Positions 31,028-43,763 of a DNA stretch of 64,000 bases are shown here, piece after piece. The notes below the pieces were generated by a model. The model made no database searches, was not told where the DNA came from, and worked only from the letters and a program-made list of their open reading frames with translations. The translations under genes were made by a program, and so were the position numbers. The stretch comes from Gamsiella multidivaricata (lineage: Eukaryota; Mortierellomycota; Mortierellomycetes; Mortierellales; Mortierellaceae). Each line of letters opens with the position of its first letter. Positions within the stretch are counted from its first letter, which is position 1. Where the stretch lies: NCBI RefSeq assembly GCF_025024155.1, contig NW_026251727.1, positions 248,001 through 312,000 on the forward strand, written 5' to 3'.

Positions 31028-31462
31028 CTACAAGGGTCGAATGTCAAGAGATCGACCGTCTATGTTTGTATCTTTTTCCACGGTAGCGTGTTCACTCTCC
31101 CCGATGACAGCGCTATCGGTCCTCTTCGCCCGGGGTGGGAAGCGGCGTGTGCAGGGACGCAGCAATCGGTAACCATATACCTTGCCCTTGAACATTACCC
31201 AAGAAATTGTCAGTGAACAAAAAAGAACGACCAGGTAAAAATAGGTTTGGCCCACACAGATTAGCATCGCCCAAAAACAACAAACTCCGGTCCTTAAAGA
31301 GTCTGGAGGCGTGTAACCACGAAAGGTGGCAATGATGAGAAAATCATTCCAGAAAGGCTTCCAGGACACGCCTTTCTGGTAACTGAGGAGCACGTCGAAA
31401 GTGATGAATGAATTCAGGCGATATTGCGTCAACCGCATCTTCAGAGCATGAAAGGCTGTCAT
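31028..31462 (-). CDS. Possible orphan membrane protein
   Basis: A 144-residue frame from the ATG at 31462. It contains aromatic-rich sequence (SWKPFWNDFLIIATFRGYT) and one strongly hydrophobic segment, FWAMLICVGQTYFYLVVLFC, followed by a second short one and a basic stretch. The C-terminus is polar. I recognise no family and see no convincing upstream exon. A 10-bp perfect inverted repeat (31349-31358 with 31370-31379) falls inside it. It may be a young or decaying gene, or chance. Confidence 0.25.
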   Translation of the reverse strand: MTAFHALKMRLTQYRLNSFITFDVLLSYQKGVSWKPFWNDFLIIATFRGYTPPDSLRTGVCCFWAMLICVGQTYFYLVVLFCSLTISWVMFKGKVYGYRLLRPCTRRFPPRAKRTDSAVIGESEHATVEKDTNIDGRSLDIRPL

Positions 31463-33147
31463 GTTTTTCAAGGGTGCTAGCTGATTAGTCAAAAGATAGT
31501 TAAGACAAAGGGGGCGTCGAACATAACCACAGCTGGCCGATCGAGAAGATGACCATCGTTATCGACAACCTGTTTTCGACAGCGTGTTATCGACAGATGG
31601 CGATAGAAATGTTGGTTCTTGACAATAAGCACGCACGCGTTCTCTGTTGCCCTGAACGGGTGACAAATGATAAGGAGCATGCCATGCTACGCGATTATGA
31701 ATGAGTCCTAAGTCATTTAAAGTCAGCACTGGCCATGTGCACGTCCTTATGTCCCCTTTCTACAGGTCCGTTGGACGATCTTCCTCTCCCCTCCCCTTTT
31801 TTTAACCAGGCATGGCAACTAAAAGAACGACGCGAATGGTGAGCCACGTATCTGATCGTACCTGTGCACATACCCTCGCCCCCACCCCCCGTTTATCGCA
31901 CAATATGTACACGTATTAAATGGTATGTTGAATAAAGGCCAAAAATAGTTGCAATCGAGCACGTATTTTTCGACACTCGATCGTTGTTGCTCGGCTGCTT
32001 GGCAATAAACAATCAGTAGCATCGAGTTAATTGCCACCGAGGAAGTCAGGGCGGTTGAAGGAAGCCTTGTCGAAGCAATGCCGTAGTTATTCCATTGGTG
32101 CGATGATAGATAGCAATTTAGCAAGATTACTTAGAGCATGACTGTACATACAATTGCAGACGATAGAGTCGAGTGTTGCTTGCACGAGTATCCCCAGGCG
32201 AATTATGAGTTATTGCTGCGTTAAAGAGGAGCGCACAATGAATATTATTGTCTGCAGCGTCCAAGAGGTGAGTTGAAATGGTTACTTGATGATTGAGCAA
32301 ACTGTATGGTTGTTGTGTGCAAAAAGCGGTCGGAAGCGAAGAGGGAAAAAAAGGAACAGGTGCCGGACATTCACTCCCGTCGATAGCTGGTAACAAAAAA
32401 AGCAAAGCAAGTCGAGGTTTTTGTTAAAAAAGGGTGACAAACGGGAAGTTGAAAAGAAGGATGGTGCGCATTGGACATTTTGGCATGTCCATAACAAGGG
32501 CGAATGCGAGGCTGGCAGCTTCGATCATCAGTCAACTTGAAAGCTGTAACTGTTTGAAGGGGCAGGAAATGTTGTGCGCGCCCTGGTTTATTGGGTTTGT
32601 GCCCTGAGAGCCTTATACATTTCTTGAATTGTAATTTACCAGAATCCGTCTGTGTGTAAGAACTCGAGATGAGGCCACTGGCTTAGTCTACGACGTTCAA
32701 GTGACCCGGATGGCCAACAAAGAAACGCGCGGAGCAAATGCTTGAGTCTTGGATCGGTGCAAACACTCAGAAACGCGTGGAAATGATTTGATGCATCTGT
32801 GCAGGATGCCAAGGAAGGTTAGTCTACATGCACGAGGAATGATTGTCTCTGCACAGGGCGTCTGTTTCTTCACCCCGAGCCGGAGTGCAGCCGCCTGAGC
32901 TACCATGGTCAACAGATGTCCGTGTTGTAGCGGATCAATATCCGGTCCCAGGTCGGCTCCGGCTCCGGCTAGACAGGTTTTATTTTTGAGCAAATGATCG
33001 ACTGTTTCGCGCCCAGGGACAGGAACCGATCGAAGTAAATCTTATATAGACATTTATTATGCATGGCTCCGGAACCTTGCCATTGCTCTCCTTCATTCCT
33101 TCTCCTTCCATTCGTTCATTCATTCGTTCATTCATTTCACCCTCACA

Positions 33148-35670
33148 ATGAGTTCTTACAATCTCAAGGACCCAGAGGCGCCCATCGTTTCTGGCCTACT
33201 CCTCGCTTTCTTGTGCAACGTCGTCGAGAGTGTCGGCGAGTCCACGGGACTTACCTCCCATCTATGCAAGGATGCTGGTCTCCACTGCCTTCGCAACATC
33301 GACTACGCAGAGGCACCCACAGCCATGCCTATATGGAAACCAACCCAAGATATGGTCAACGCGGCAGTCCCTGACAATGTCGACACGCTTGCTGCTCGCG
33401 ACTTACTTGTCTCCCTCCAAAGGCAAGCTGATGCCGAGGCCGCACAGGGCGTGCAGCCCTTGGATGCTGAGCATCGCTTCCTCCGCTGCCGCGATTTCTA
33501 CGTCGCCTACAAATCGGGAAGGAAGACTCCCTCCGAGGTAACTAATTACCTTCCCTTTGGACTTCAACACTTGTCCATTCATTCGCCGCTTTTCACCATT
33601 GCCGCTGTTCGAATGCCTAGCATGGAATATACAGTTCCGCGGCTACTTTTGATTTCACATGTGCGGGCTGAGTTCTGTCGCCAGGAACTGAGTTTCTTTG
33701 TCTTGTGATATCTCAAACCAGGTTGCAGAGCAGCTCTTGGACATGATTAAGGCGTCAGAAGAAGTATCGCCGCCGTTGGGCGCGATCTGGAACTGGAGCA
33801 AGGACTCTATCCTGAAGCAAGCCCAGGCCTCGACCGAGCGTTACCGCGGAGGCAAACCTCTGAGCATCGTGGACGGTGTCCCCATCGTTATCAAAGGTAA
33901 CCTTGTGCCCTGCAGGAATTTGCATCAAATCTGTCCGCGCTTTATCCTTGACCGGTCTTGACACTAATGTGGCAATGCTACGTTGGGTCCTAATAATCAA
34001 TTGAAATGTACATGGTGTTGTAGACGAAGTTGATGTCGAGGGTTACGAGACCGCAGTTGGAACAAACTTCATCAACAAGGACAATCCAGCCAAGGAGGAC
34101 GCCCATCTCGTAGCACTGCTGCGTGCTCACGGCGCCATCATTATCGGAAAATCCACCATGCATGAAATCGGTAAGCATCCAAAGGTTATGGACACGCTTT
34201 GCATTATAAGCACCATAAATAACAGCTAACGAGCAGTTGCTCCACTTCATCTCGACTAGGATTGGGAATCACCAGCTTCAACCCCAGCACTACGACCCCC
34301 CGTAACCCTTACCAGCCTCTTCACTCCACAGGAGGAAGCTCCGGAGGATCGGGCGCAGCAGTGGCCTCTGGGTAAGTGTTTAGTGCATGGTCTTGAGCGC
34401 CATGCATTTCCTCATGCTACCACACTCATTAAACTTACGCGGTAACGATATTTTCCTCGCAGGCTTTGTCCTATTGCCATCGGATGCGATGGAGGCGGCT
34501 CTGTCAGAGTCCCATCCTCTTACTGCGGTATCTATGGACTGAAGTCGACTCAGGGTCGTATCTCGAGTCGGGGAGAGTATCCGTTGGCCCCGACTGTGGC
34601 GATCAGTGGTCCCATGTGCGCCACAATGGAAGATCTGGCGATTGTCTACGCCATCATTGCTGGTCAGGACGAAAAGGTTTGAATACATACGGGATAATAC
34701 TGGACGCAGTTTCATTCTTTTTTGGTGGCGACCATCCTTTCTGAATTTTCTATTGTCTGCTTTAGGATGAGTTCACCAAGATGCAGCCCCCGGTTGCGCT
34801 GCCTAGATTCATCAATCCGACTAATGCATCAGGTCAGCTGCAGGGTCTCCGAATTGGTATCTATCGTCGTTGGTTCGAGGACGTGAGCCATCCCGAGATC
34901 TCCAAAGTTTGCTATAGTATGCTGGAGCGACTTTGCAAGGACCACGGAGCTGTTCTTGTCGACATCGAGATCCCAGAGCTGTTTGAGAGCAGCAAGGCGC
35001 ACAACATCACCATTGTCGCTGAAATGCTTGCCAAGCTGAATGTAAGTTGTACACAACTATCCAATGAATGATCAACGAGTTATCTTGGTCTCTAACCACC
35101 TCGATTTGCACCGTAAACGATCTGATATAGAAGGACCGTAGAAAGCTGAACCACCAGACGCGTCTTGAGCTGGCGCTGATGAACAGCATGAAGATGTCAG
35201 ACTATGTTCGAGCGCAGCAGCAGAAGACACGTAGCATTCGGTTCCTCGAGACTCTGTTCGGACAGAAGGCCACGGATAAACAACATCAGTCGCGATATCC
35301 ATGCCTCGGTGGTAAGGACGGTATCGTGGATGTAATTGTGACCCCAACAATCGCCAACCTACCAACCAAGGTCAACGCTGGAGCGATGTCGCATGGAGAA
35401 TCCAACTACCTTAACACAACCAAGACGATGCAATATATGTCGATGGCTAACTTTACTGGTATCCCTGCCATCACTGCCGTGGCAGGCTATTCTAAGGAAG
35501 AGTACATGCATATGAACGGAGACAAGTACCCGACCGGATTTCCGATCGGGATCCAGTTTATGGGCCAGTGGTGGGATGAGAAGCGACTGATCCACATCGC
35601 TAACGTGTGCGAACGGGTGTTGGAAACGCGCCAGAAACCCAAGATCTGGGTTGGCGATTACAAACTGTAG
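33148..35670 (+). CDS. Amidase-signature hydrolase, FAAH-like
   Basis: Amidase-signature enzymes hydrolyse amide bonds with a Ser-cisSer-Lys triad. Seven exons (33148-33537, 33722-33896, 34024-34170, 34260-34371, 34463-34676, 34766-35041, 35131-35670) give 617 residues with consistent phases. The triad is visible as Lys188 in GVPIVIKD, the cis-Ser at 264 in GGSSGGSGAA, and the nucleophile Ser288 in CDGGGSVRVPSS. The size and the N-terminal extension of about 110 residues match the fatty-acid amide hydrolase branch, which includes fungal amidases acting on acyl amides. A mildly hydrophobic stretch (VSGLLLAFLCNVVESV) near the N-terminus might associate with membrane. The substrate is not predictable. 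One donor is the non-standard GTTTGA at 34677. Confidence 0.92.
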
Positions 35671-36301
35671 AATGCGCAATTTAGTATAAAAAAACCATAT
35701 CTCTATTGTGGCTAATGATGGGCACATATTGATGCCTTTGCACCGACATTCGGTTCGTACCGGTAGTCCTGATATGACAAGAACTTTCGACTCGTGAAGC
35801 TGTTGAACGCGAAGCCCTCACAAGGAAAGTATTGCGTGCTGTGCTCGAAATTCTTTCTTGTCACCTGAGTAGAGATGGATCTCAAACGCCCACGAAGGTG
35901 GCCATCCATCATGATATCGATGGCGGATGGCGATGAGACTCATGATGCCTGCCCTCTTCGTCCTTTATGTATTTGTATTATTTCACGCTGGAGCATACAC
36001 GATGATGGATGGTGATCGGCCCCAGGTCGATAGTCCTGCAAAGCGATGGATGGATGGCATCCATCCACTATGAATACGAAAGTCCTCGCCGCACGCAGGT
36101 AGTGCGGGTCCATACTTCCCCACAAACGATCGCACACGATTTTTTTGATTTTTTCGCACAAAAGACGGCTTTCTTGGCTCCAAAACAAACAGTCTTGGAA
36201 ACGAATCAGAAAAGTCGCACACCCCTACCTACACTCGATTCATCCATTCAGCCGCTTCTCCTCCACCCTCTCCTCACACACACAGACACACACAAAGGCA
36301 A
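35671..36301. other. Intergenic region
   Basis: 631 bp between two tandem genes. It contains a GATG/CATC-rich near-palindrome around 36040-36070 and a pyrimidine-rich leader with a CA run just before the next ATG. No gene is seen. Confidence 0.55.
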
Positions 36302-38165
36302 ATGGCGTCTGCAAACATCTTTGAGCTCCTCAACGACGACGCGCAGGATCAGACGATCCAGGTCCCTGCCGTCAAGAAGGAGTCCAAGCCCGCCTCGAAG
36401 CCCGCTGCTGCCTCCAACGCCCCCCCTAAGCCTGCCGGTGACAACAAGGCTCCCCGCAAGGAAGGTGCCCGTGCCAACAATAGGCCCAGGGACAACGATG
36501 GTAAGGCTTACCAGTCAATACAACTCGAATTGATCCTATTGCCCCCCCCGCCTCTTCTGTCTTCTCGCGATAATCGGATCGCAGAGATGATATATGATGA
36601 GTAATGCGGCGACAAGGACAGCAACAACAGTTTCAACAACAGATTCAGTCAGGAGTATGATATTACCAGGATATTGTTCAATTGCTTGCAGCGGGATAAT
36701 CCTTGCATCAAGCGCATTGGGGTACGTTGGTGTTGTCACAGGTGCACCAGAGTGAACAAGAGTCTATTATTTGCTTCCAATTGGGGCATCAGATACCGCC
36801 TTCGGGTCGCCAGTCGGACAGCGATGGTGAAATCGGGTTCACATTTTACTATTGTAGGCAGCGGCAGTCGCTCCAGACCATCGCTGCGTGTCCTGAAGCA
36901 TACGGACCAGCGTCTAAGCGCGCTCTCTCACCTTTCGCAAGTCGTCCTTTTTTTTGCGCTTGCATGATACTCGGGTGCTCAAGAGCCCCTCCAGAAACGG
37001 TCAATTGATCATCACTCCCTACACTGGGTTCACTCACTATCCAATGAGTGCTGGACTTAACAGCAGGATCGATTACCTGGCAACGCAGCGATCACCATCG
37101 AAGCAATTGGTGGCCAGTTAGACCTAGCAAAGGAGAACGGGATCTCATGAGTGTGTCGAAAGAGCGTGCCACTCACCAGAAAGCACCCAACCAGAGTGCC
37201 CTGGATGCGTGAGGCGATTGGAAGAAGGGAAACGCTGTCCAGGGAAAATGGGCACAAGGCTGTCCACGATACCCCAGCTTTTTGGATGATTACAAAAGGA
37301 TCTGACCATCGATTTATCCTATTGATACCACTCGTTAGCCCCTCGCGGACCCCGCTACGACCGCACTCCTCGCGATGGCGATGCTGCTTCTCGCGCTCCC
37401 CGCGGCGCTCGTGCACCCCGTGGTGCTCGTGGTGGTCGCCACGGCGGCTATGATCGCCACTCCGGAACTGGCATCATTGACAGCGAAAAGAAGGAGAACA
37501 ACCGCTTGGGTGACCCCACCTCTGCTCCTCTTGAGGCCGAGAAGGATGCTGCTTTGTAAGTATTCGGGACGCTGAGGACATGCAGGATTCTCTTAGAGAG
37601 AGAAAAAGGCGCAACACGATAACAAATCAACTAAACGCCGCCTTTTTTCTGCTTCTACATATCTGTATATTGCAGGAGCGCAGAGGAAACCACTCAAGCT
37701 GCCACTCCCGAGCCTGCTGAGCCCGAGGAGGTTGTCAAGACCCTCGATGACTTTTTGGCTGAGAAGGCTGCCAAGGCCCTCAAGCTTGCTCTTCCTGAGG
37801 CCCGTGCTGCTAACGCTGGCACTGATGATTCCCAGTGGAAGGACGCCAAGGTCCTTGAGGTCGAGGAAACTGGTGACTTCATCAAGATGGGCAAGGAGCC
37901 TGTCGCCAAGAGCCGCAAGGGCAAGAAGGAGACCAAGGTCTTGTTCACGGATATTGACATCCGCTTCACTGAGCCTGCCCGTGAGTCTGCTCCCCGTAGC
38001 GCTTTCCGTGGCGGTCGTGGTGGTGATCGTGGTGCTCGTGGTGGTGACCGTGTTCCCCGTGGCGCTCGTGGCGGCAACACCGCTCGCCGTGGTGGTGCTC
38101 CCCGTGGTGGTGCCGCCGTCAACGTTGACGACCAGGAGCTCTTCCCCAGCCTCGGCTCCCAGTAA
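36302..38165 (+). CDS. STM1: STM1/SERBP1-like ribosome-binding protein
   Basis: This family binds ribosomes and mRNA and preserves inactive 80S ribosomes during stress. Three exons, 36302-36500, 37339-37555 and 37676-38165, encode 301 residues. The N-terminus NIFELLNDDAQDQ is the family's typical start motif. The HABP4/PAI-RBP1 region follows with RGPRYDRTPRD, an RGAR/RGG run and YDRHSGTGIIDSEKKENNRLG. The middle is acidic (KTLDDFLAEKAAKALKLALP), and the C-terminus holds RGG repeats (FRGGRGGDRGARGGDRV) and ends NVDDQELFPSLGSQ. Codon use is strongly C-ending, as expected for a highly expressed gene. The first intron (838 bp) is unusually long for this window and may carry regulatory or RNA content. 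Confidence 0.88.
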
Positions 38166-39932
38166 ACTGGTCCATGGAAGGATAGGATATCAGGCAGAAG
38201 CGCTTGCCTCACCCTAAACGACAGTTGTGTGATGTTTTTAATGAACATGTGTGCTTTAATCATTATCCGATTCATTCTGTCCTTGATGCCCTTTATGATT
38301 CAATGTTTCTCTGTGGACGATGGGAGTAAAAGGTTGGGAAAATCCCTTATTAGCGAACTGGCAGCTACTTATTCAGATGACAGCGCTCCGTCCGTGGTCC
38401 TCATTGCGGCCAGTAGACCCCTACCCCTATGCATTCTATGCACGTTAATTCATGCCGAGTTCACTCCCGTTCTCTCACGCCGATGCTTTTTTCATCTCTG
38501 GCACAAGTGAATCTTTGTTCCCGCACACATACACACACACACACACATGTAAATGCAACCCCACCCCTCTCTTTTTTTCTTTTTTTTTTTTATCTCTCCC
38601 TGCTTCACCCTTTTTCATACTATACATATTATCTTATCCCATGGAACCTCATCCCTATTTTTTTTTTTTTTTTTATTTCTTGTCGTTCTATCTTTGCTTC
38701 TCTGTCCACTTGCTTGCTTCTCTGTCCACTTGCTTGCTCCTCCAGGTGTTCTTTTCCCAAAACTGATTATACTTGCGTGATAATTTGTACCAAGGGTCTA
38801 GAGACAGATGGTAACCCAACTGTCCAATGAGGCGCGTCGTCTCCCTGACGCGAATTATTTTGAAACAATAACTAAAAGAAAGTTTGACGCGAAAGGAGTT
38901 GTGGACCGTCGCGTCCCGGACTGGAAAGGAGCGAGGCGACTGAACCACTAATTGCCCTCAGCAAGATGTGTCTTGGTGTGAGGACGCTTGTTTTGCGTTC
39001 AGTTCCCCTGGCTATGGTTTGCGCCTATGGTTCGTGCGTTCTATGGGATGGTGGTTATACCCTTCTGATAACCTTTTTAGGCGCGAGAAACAGGGAGAGA
39101 AACAGAGGGGCAAGGGCGATGACATCCATAGCCTACATGCAAAAGAGATTGTTCATTTCCACTGCTGCCTGCTGGACATCTTTCAGAGAAATGCGCTTGT
39201 AGCACACTGTCTGTTAAGAATAAAGTGCGCGGTCCTGTTCCCCCTGCCGTAAAATATCAAAGCACCGAAATATCGATTGCGATTGCATTCCCCCACCTCC
39301 TCTTTCTCTTTCTCTTTCTCTCCTCTTCCCTTTCTTTTCTTCTTCTCCTTCTTCTTCTGACACTTACATTTCTTCCGCTCTACTTTCTCCGCCATTCTTT
39401 CTTCCCCTTTTATCTCTCCAGTCCTCCACTTTTCTTCTTTTTCTTTTTTATCCTCCTGTTGTTCAAGAACACATACACCAGGGAGAATTCTTGGAATATA
39501 TCTGTCTAGCTAGGGTTCATATATTGGCACGAGTAAGGTAACAGACTCGAGAATGCAGGAATGCTCGTCTCGATACAAGAAGCAACCAGCTATTCTTCTT
39601 TAACACCCCTCTTCCTTCATTCATATACCCCCTTGCAATTTTTCAGCATCTTCGTATCTGAGGTTTCGGAACTTATTCAGTCGGCTAGAGGCAGAAAGAA
39701 CCGCAGTACCTGTATATACGGCTTGCATTCATCATGCTGCACTAGTCGTCAATAATTATGTAGATCATGCAAAAAAATTAATAGTTCTTTGTGATCATCT
39801 TTTGGTAGTTTTTTCTGATCGCCTTTAAAGGGGACTTTCCGCCCAGCCTCAGTCGCGTATAGACCACCCACGCACTTTTTTTTTTCGAGCATCGATTTCT
39901 CGTGAAATTTGATTAACGTAGAGGCAAAGAGA
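38166..39932. other. Long intergenic region
   Basis: 1.8 kb between two tandem genes. It contains a CA-rich microsatellite (about 38524-38547), poly-T runs (38574-38590 and 38659-38674), a 20-bp unit repeated twice (38701-38740) and a pyrimidine-rich block at 39290-39450. No coding frame is supported. Confidence 0.5.
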
Positions 39933-42900
39933 ATGATGAGCAACGCCAATACAGGAACCACGGATCCTGCAGCCTTTCCCGGACAGGGAGGGCACCTTGG
40001 TCAACGCAACGTTCAGTTCCGTGTCTCGACATCCCAGCAACAGCAGCTACACCAACGTCAACAACAGCAGCATGAAGCGCCTGGGCTGGCCAATATCGCA
40101 CAAAAGCCCCAGTCTTCGGACCAATTATATGCACACCAGCGCTCTATCTCGTCATCAAAACAGGGGCAGCCTTCACATCACCATCAGCAGCAGCAGCATC
40201 ATCAGCAGCAGCAACATTCGATGCAATATTCACATCCATCTCAACCACACGGCCATTATGCCTCGAATCCACAACCGTCAACACAGCAACAGCAACAGCA
40301 GCAGCAGCAGCAGCAGCAGCGTCAGCAGCAACAGCAACACCAGCAGAGGCCACCGATTCCACCCCCTCATCAGCCTCGATTACATCACAGCATCTCGGCG
40401 GGTAATATCTCGATGAATGCAAATGCCGGTCGTCCTGGAATTAATCAGGGAGTAAGCATTGGCGGGCCAGGTCTAAATGCGGCAGCCGCACCACCAAAGA
40501 AAAAGGATCCATACGCGACTGCGTGGAGAACATATTCCAAGATTGCGGAAGAGCTCCAGCTCCTGAACCCAGATGGCAGTCTTTATCCGATTTCAAAGGA
40601 AGCGATTCTGAAGTACTTGCATCACCAGTCTAAGAGAATCAAATCCAGCAACCTTCATTGGTATGTCAACGGACTGAAGAAGCATCAGGAAAACCTTGGG
40701 TTCCCCTGGGATGACGTTCGATATGACGAGCAGGTCGTGGGTCTCCTCAAGGAACTGACGCTGCACCCGGTGACGATGAACGAAAACGGGGAAGATGATG
40801 GGCATGGACACGCATACAACTCGCAGCCCAACCGCCAGCGACAGACTAGTTCTACGGGCATATATCTGTCGGGCAAAAGTAGCCACCATTACTCGTCTTC
40901 CTCGATCGACACTACCCGGATTGCCAACCTGTCCATATCTCAGCCGCCACTGCATCACTCTCAACAGCAACAGCAGCATCAAGGACAGCAAAATCTGCAG
41001 CAGATGTCACACAGTTCAAGCTATGGGGCTGTAGGACAGACAGAGCAGCATCAAAGCCATCGTCATTATCTGCAGCAACCAATGCAGCAGCAGCAACAAC
41101 AGCAGATGCATATGCAATCTTCTCGGATTCAGCAGGCCCCACCTCCAAAGCCCTATTATCATTCTGCGCCGATTCAGCTTGCACACCATACGAGAACGCC
41201 AAGCGTACAGGACATGATATACCAAAGTGGCGGTGGTCATCATCGATCTCCGTCAGATAGTATTAGCTCTCCAGTGGATGCGAAATCTTTGCGCCTAGTA
41301 TCGATTGGGAACCCAGCGAGCGCCTTAACGAAACGAAAGCGCGATGACTTTGGATGTATCAAGCGTACGTTTCCCACTCCTTCGTTTACCTTTCACTCTT
41401 GGACAACTTTCTACGCATGAAGCAACTGACACATTTACATGCATGATTCGTACGTTAACATACACCTGAACAGGGCGTGTTCCATTGTTTATGGGCATCG
41501 GAGGAGAGGAAAATGAGTTGGACGAACTTCAGGGCGACGAGGTTAAGGACAATGATTTCGATCTGAACGAGCGACGAGCCCATGACATGGATCACTTTGA
41601 TGACTTGGATGACTCCAATCGTTTCCAGTCTTTGAAGCGTCGTGCCTCGACGGGAACGTTGTTGAGCCAGGCCAGGGAATCAGCGGTACGTGCCCTTGTC
41701 CCTCTTCCAATGGTATTCTCTGTCACCCATCCGCTCTAACGCCTTCATTATGCGTATTTACTAAGCTGACTATGAATGCGAATGTTATGGGTCGATCATT
41801 AGATTAAATCTGTCCCGGTCCCCTTTGCAGTGAATCAGCACGGATTAAGCCAGTATCGCTACCAAAAGACACATCTTCGAGACTCGTCGACAAGCAGCAA
41901 TAGTAGCATCACCCATCGACCCAAAGGCGACCAGCACCTTCGATCGTCATCCCCAGATCTAGGGGACGATGAGGGTCACTATGCACTTCGCCGCGGCCTA
42001 CGTGATTCTCCACTGGATTCTACCTCTCCGACCTCCCCAGTTGTGGGACAGCCACATCTCATTGATGAACAAGGATTGAGCCAGCAACAGTACCGTCATT
42101 TGAGTAACGGGGGAGCAGTGGCCTCGTCTACCACCGGTGCGGCGACAGCACCTCTCCCGTCATCTTCTACGACGACGGCGGGCACTACAGGAGGTACAAC
42201 GGGCAAGACCACGGTCCAGTTCTCAGAGGTGGTCGAATGCGCCCAGCTTCTACAGGCCAAATACGGGAACCGATGCAAGGATCATCCTTGGGGGTGTGTG
42301 AAAACCACAGAGAATCGACATTTAGAGCTCACTATCAAAATGTACCTGGATTGGGCAGGACTTGTGGTATGCACTCGAATGCAATTACAGTTGGTCGAAA
42401 TGTCTCCCCCCTATTTCGACGGAAGTACATACTCCCTAACTTTGCTGCTGCATTGACTAATACTTTTTGTTTTGCTGTTGGGGGCTTCTAGGCGAGTGAA
42501 CGGTTGACGATGGACGACCTTCCAGATCTCCCAGAGTTCAGGATCAGCCATCCCATAGTCGGGGGCACATTAAAGCGGATGACGTCCACGCCGTTCATCT
42601 CGTCTGCTACGAGTAGATTATCAGCAGGCACCAGTGATGGCGTGTCCTCGCTGTCCTCAGCATCCTTCGCAACCATGACGCGTCACCAAGCGACTGCAGA
42701 TAATCCTTCGTCACCGGGTTTAAGCGGTCGAATCTATCTTGGGCCTTATCGATCTCCATCGTCGTCTCCTCCGATTCATGTTCTTCATCATGATAAGGAT
42801 CTCACAACGGACGAGAGCAGTCTGCTCAGCCGAACCCGGTCCCCGCCACTATCGGCCGCTGCGCAGAGATCTATTCCATCACCACCTCCGGGGATTTCGG

Positions 42901-43763
42901 AAGGTGACGGCGTTGGTGGCAATAATGGCCACGTTGTCCCACCGTACCATGCCCGTGCGAGAAAGATGCCTAGTATTCCGGTGCTCGGCCACCATCTGCG
43001 TCACCAGTCTTCAGGACATCGCTTGCAGGAGGAACATCAGCAGCAGCATCACATCAGACCGACCGTATCGGCTTCGGTGGCGTCGTCTCCTTCTTCAGAG
43101 GCAGATCTGTCGGACGAGGATGAACTTGAGGAGGATGAGGAGACGATTGATATCAGCCATTACGCACTGAGTCCATGGGCAACTGCCCCAAGCGCTAAAG
43201 AGATGAGGGCTCGAGCAAATATCGGTAACTCTACAACCATGCAGCAGCAACCGCAGAAGGGTGTGTCCTCAGCACTCAAGGCGTCTGATACTCTGCAGCT
43301 AGAGGAGAATCGAAGTGAGAAACAAACCAAGGCAAACGAGGACGCGACTGATATGGCGGTAGATACTGAGGACGTTGTTTCGGTCATCGGTGAGATCTCT
43401 GACGTGCCAGGTGCGGGCCCTGAAACAACAACAATGATAATCGGCACAGCACATAGCAGAGGAACGTCTGTGGACGCTGCAGCCAAAGTATTGGACTCGA
43501 TGATCATTGGTCGACCTGGCGATTCTGAGAACTTTGCTGCAGAAGATGACCAAGGTCCTGGATTGAAGGATATGCATCCATCAGCAGTATTGGATGCAGC
43601 AGAGCCGACTTTAGAAGAGTTGAGCAACATTATCGGAGGACATAGACATGAGCACGAAGCGCGTGTGAAGAACAATGGGCTCGATCAGGACCAGAACTTG
43701 GGACGACAGGACGATGCAAGGAGAACCTTGAACCGTGAGGAGAATGTCATGATGGAGACGTGA
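39933..43763 (+). CDS. Large Gln-rich protein with an integrase-like helical domain, probable regulator
   Basis: Four exons (39933-41364, 41474-41685, 41803-42366, 42492-43763) encode 1159 residues in consistent phase; the acceptor at 41802 is chosen because the next candidate gives an immediate stop. Most of the protein is low complexity, with several Gln/His tracts including a 9-residue Gln run. Two islands look folded. Island A (about 191-278; AWRTYSKIAEELQLLNPDG, KEAILKYLHHQSKRIKSSN, LHWYVNGLKKHQENLGFPW) resembles the helical core-binding domain of tyrosine recombinases, as in Crypton-derived transcription factors. Island B (about 685-755; VQFSEVVECAQLLQAKYGNR, HPWGCVKTTENRHLELTIKM) is unknown. 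A basic KRKRDDFG segment could be an NLS. Nuclear, DNA-related function is an inference. Confidence 0.8.
40284..40346 (+). repeat. CAG/CAA coding repeat (polyglutamine)
   Basis: A near-perfect CAG/CAA array encoding the longest Gln run of the Q-rich protein, interrupted by an Arg (CGT) and a His codon. It is likely length-variable between strains. Confidence 0.9.

Larger units (their letters stand above)
30506..33147. other. Long intergenic region
   Basis: 2.6 kb between two divergent genes. It contains a GA/GAAA-rich tract, one open frame listed separately (31028-31462), and a TTATATAG motif near 33041 shortly before the amidase ATG. Otherwise I see no gene or RNA. Confidence 0.5.

Noticed and set aside
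36040..36070. GATGGATGG / CCATCCATC near-palindrome
   Set aside because: Short simple-sequence symmetry in an intergenic region; no evidence that it is a binding site or element end.
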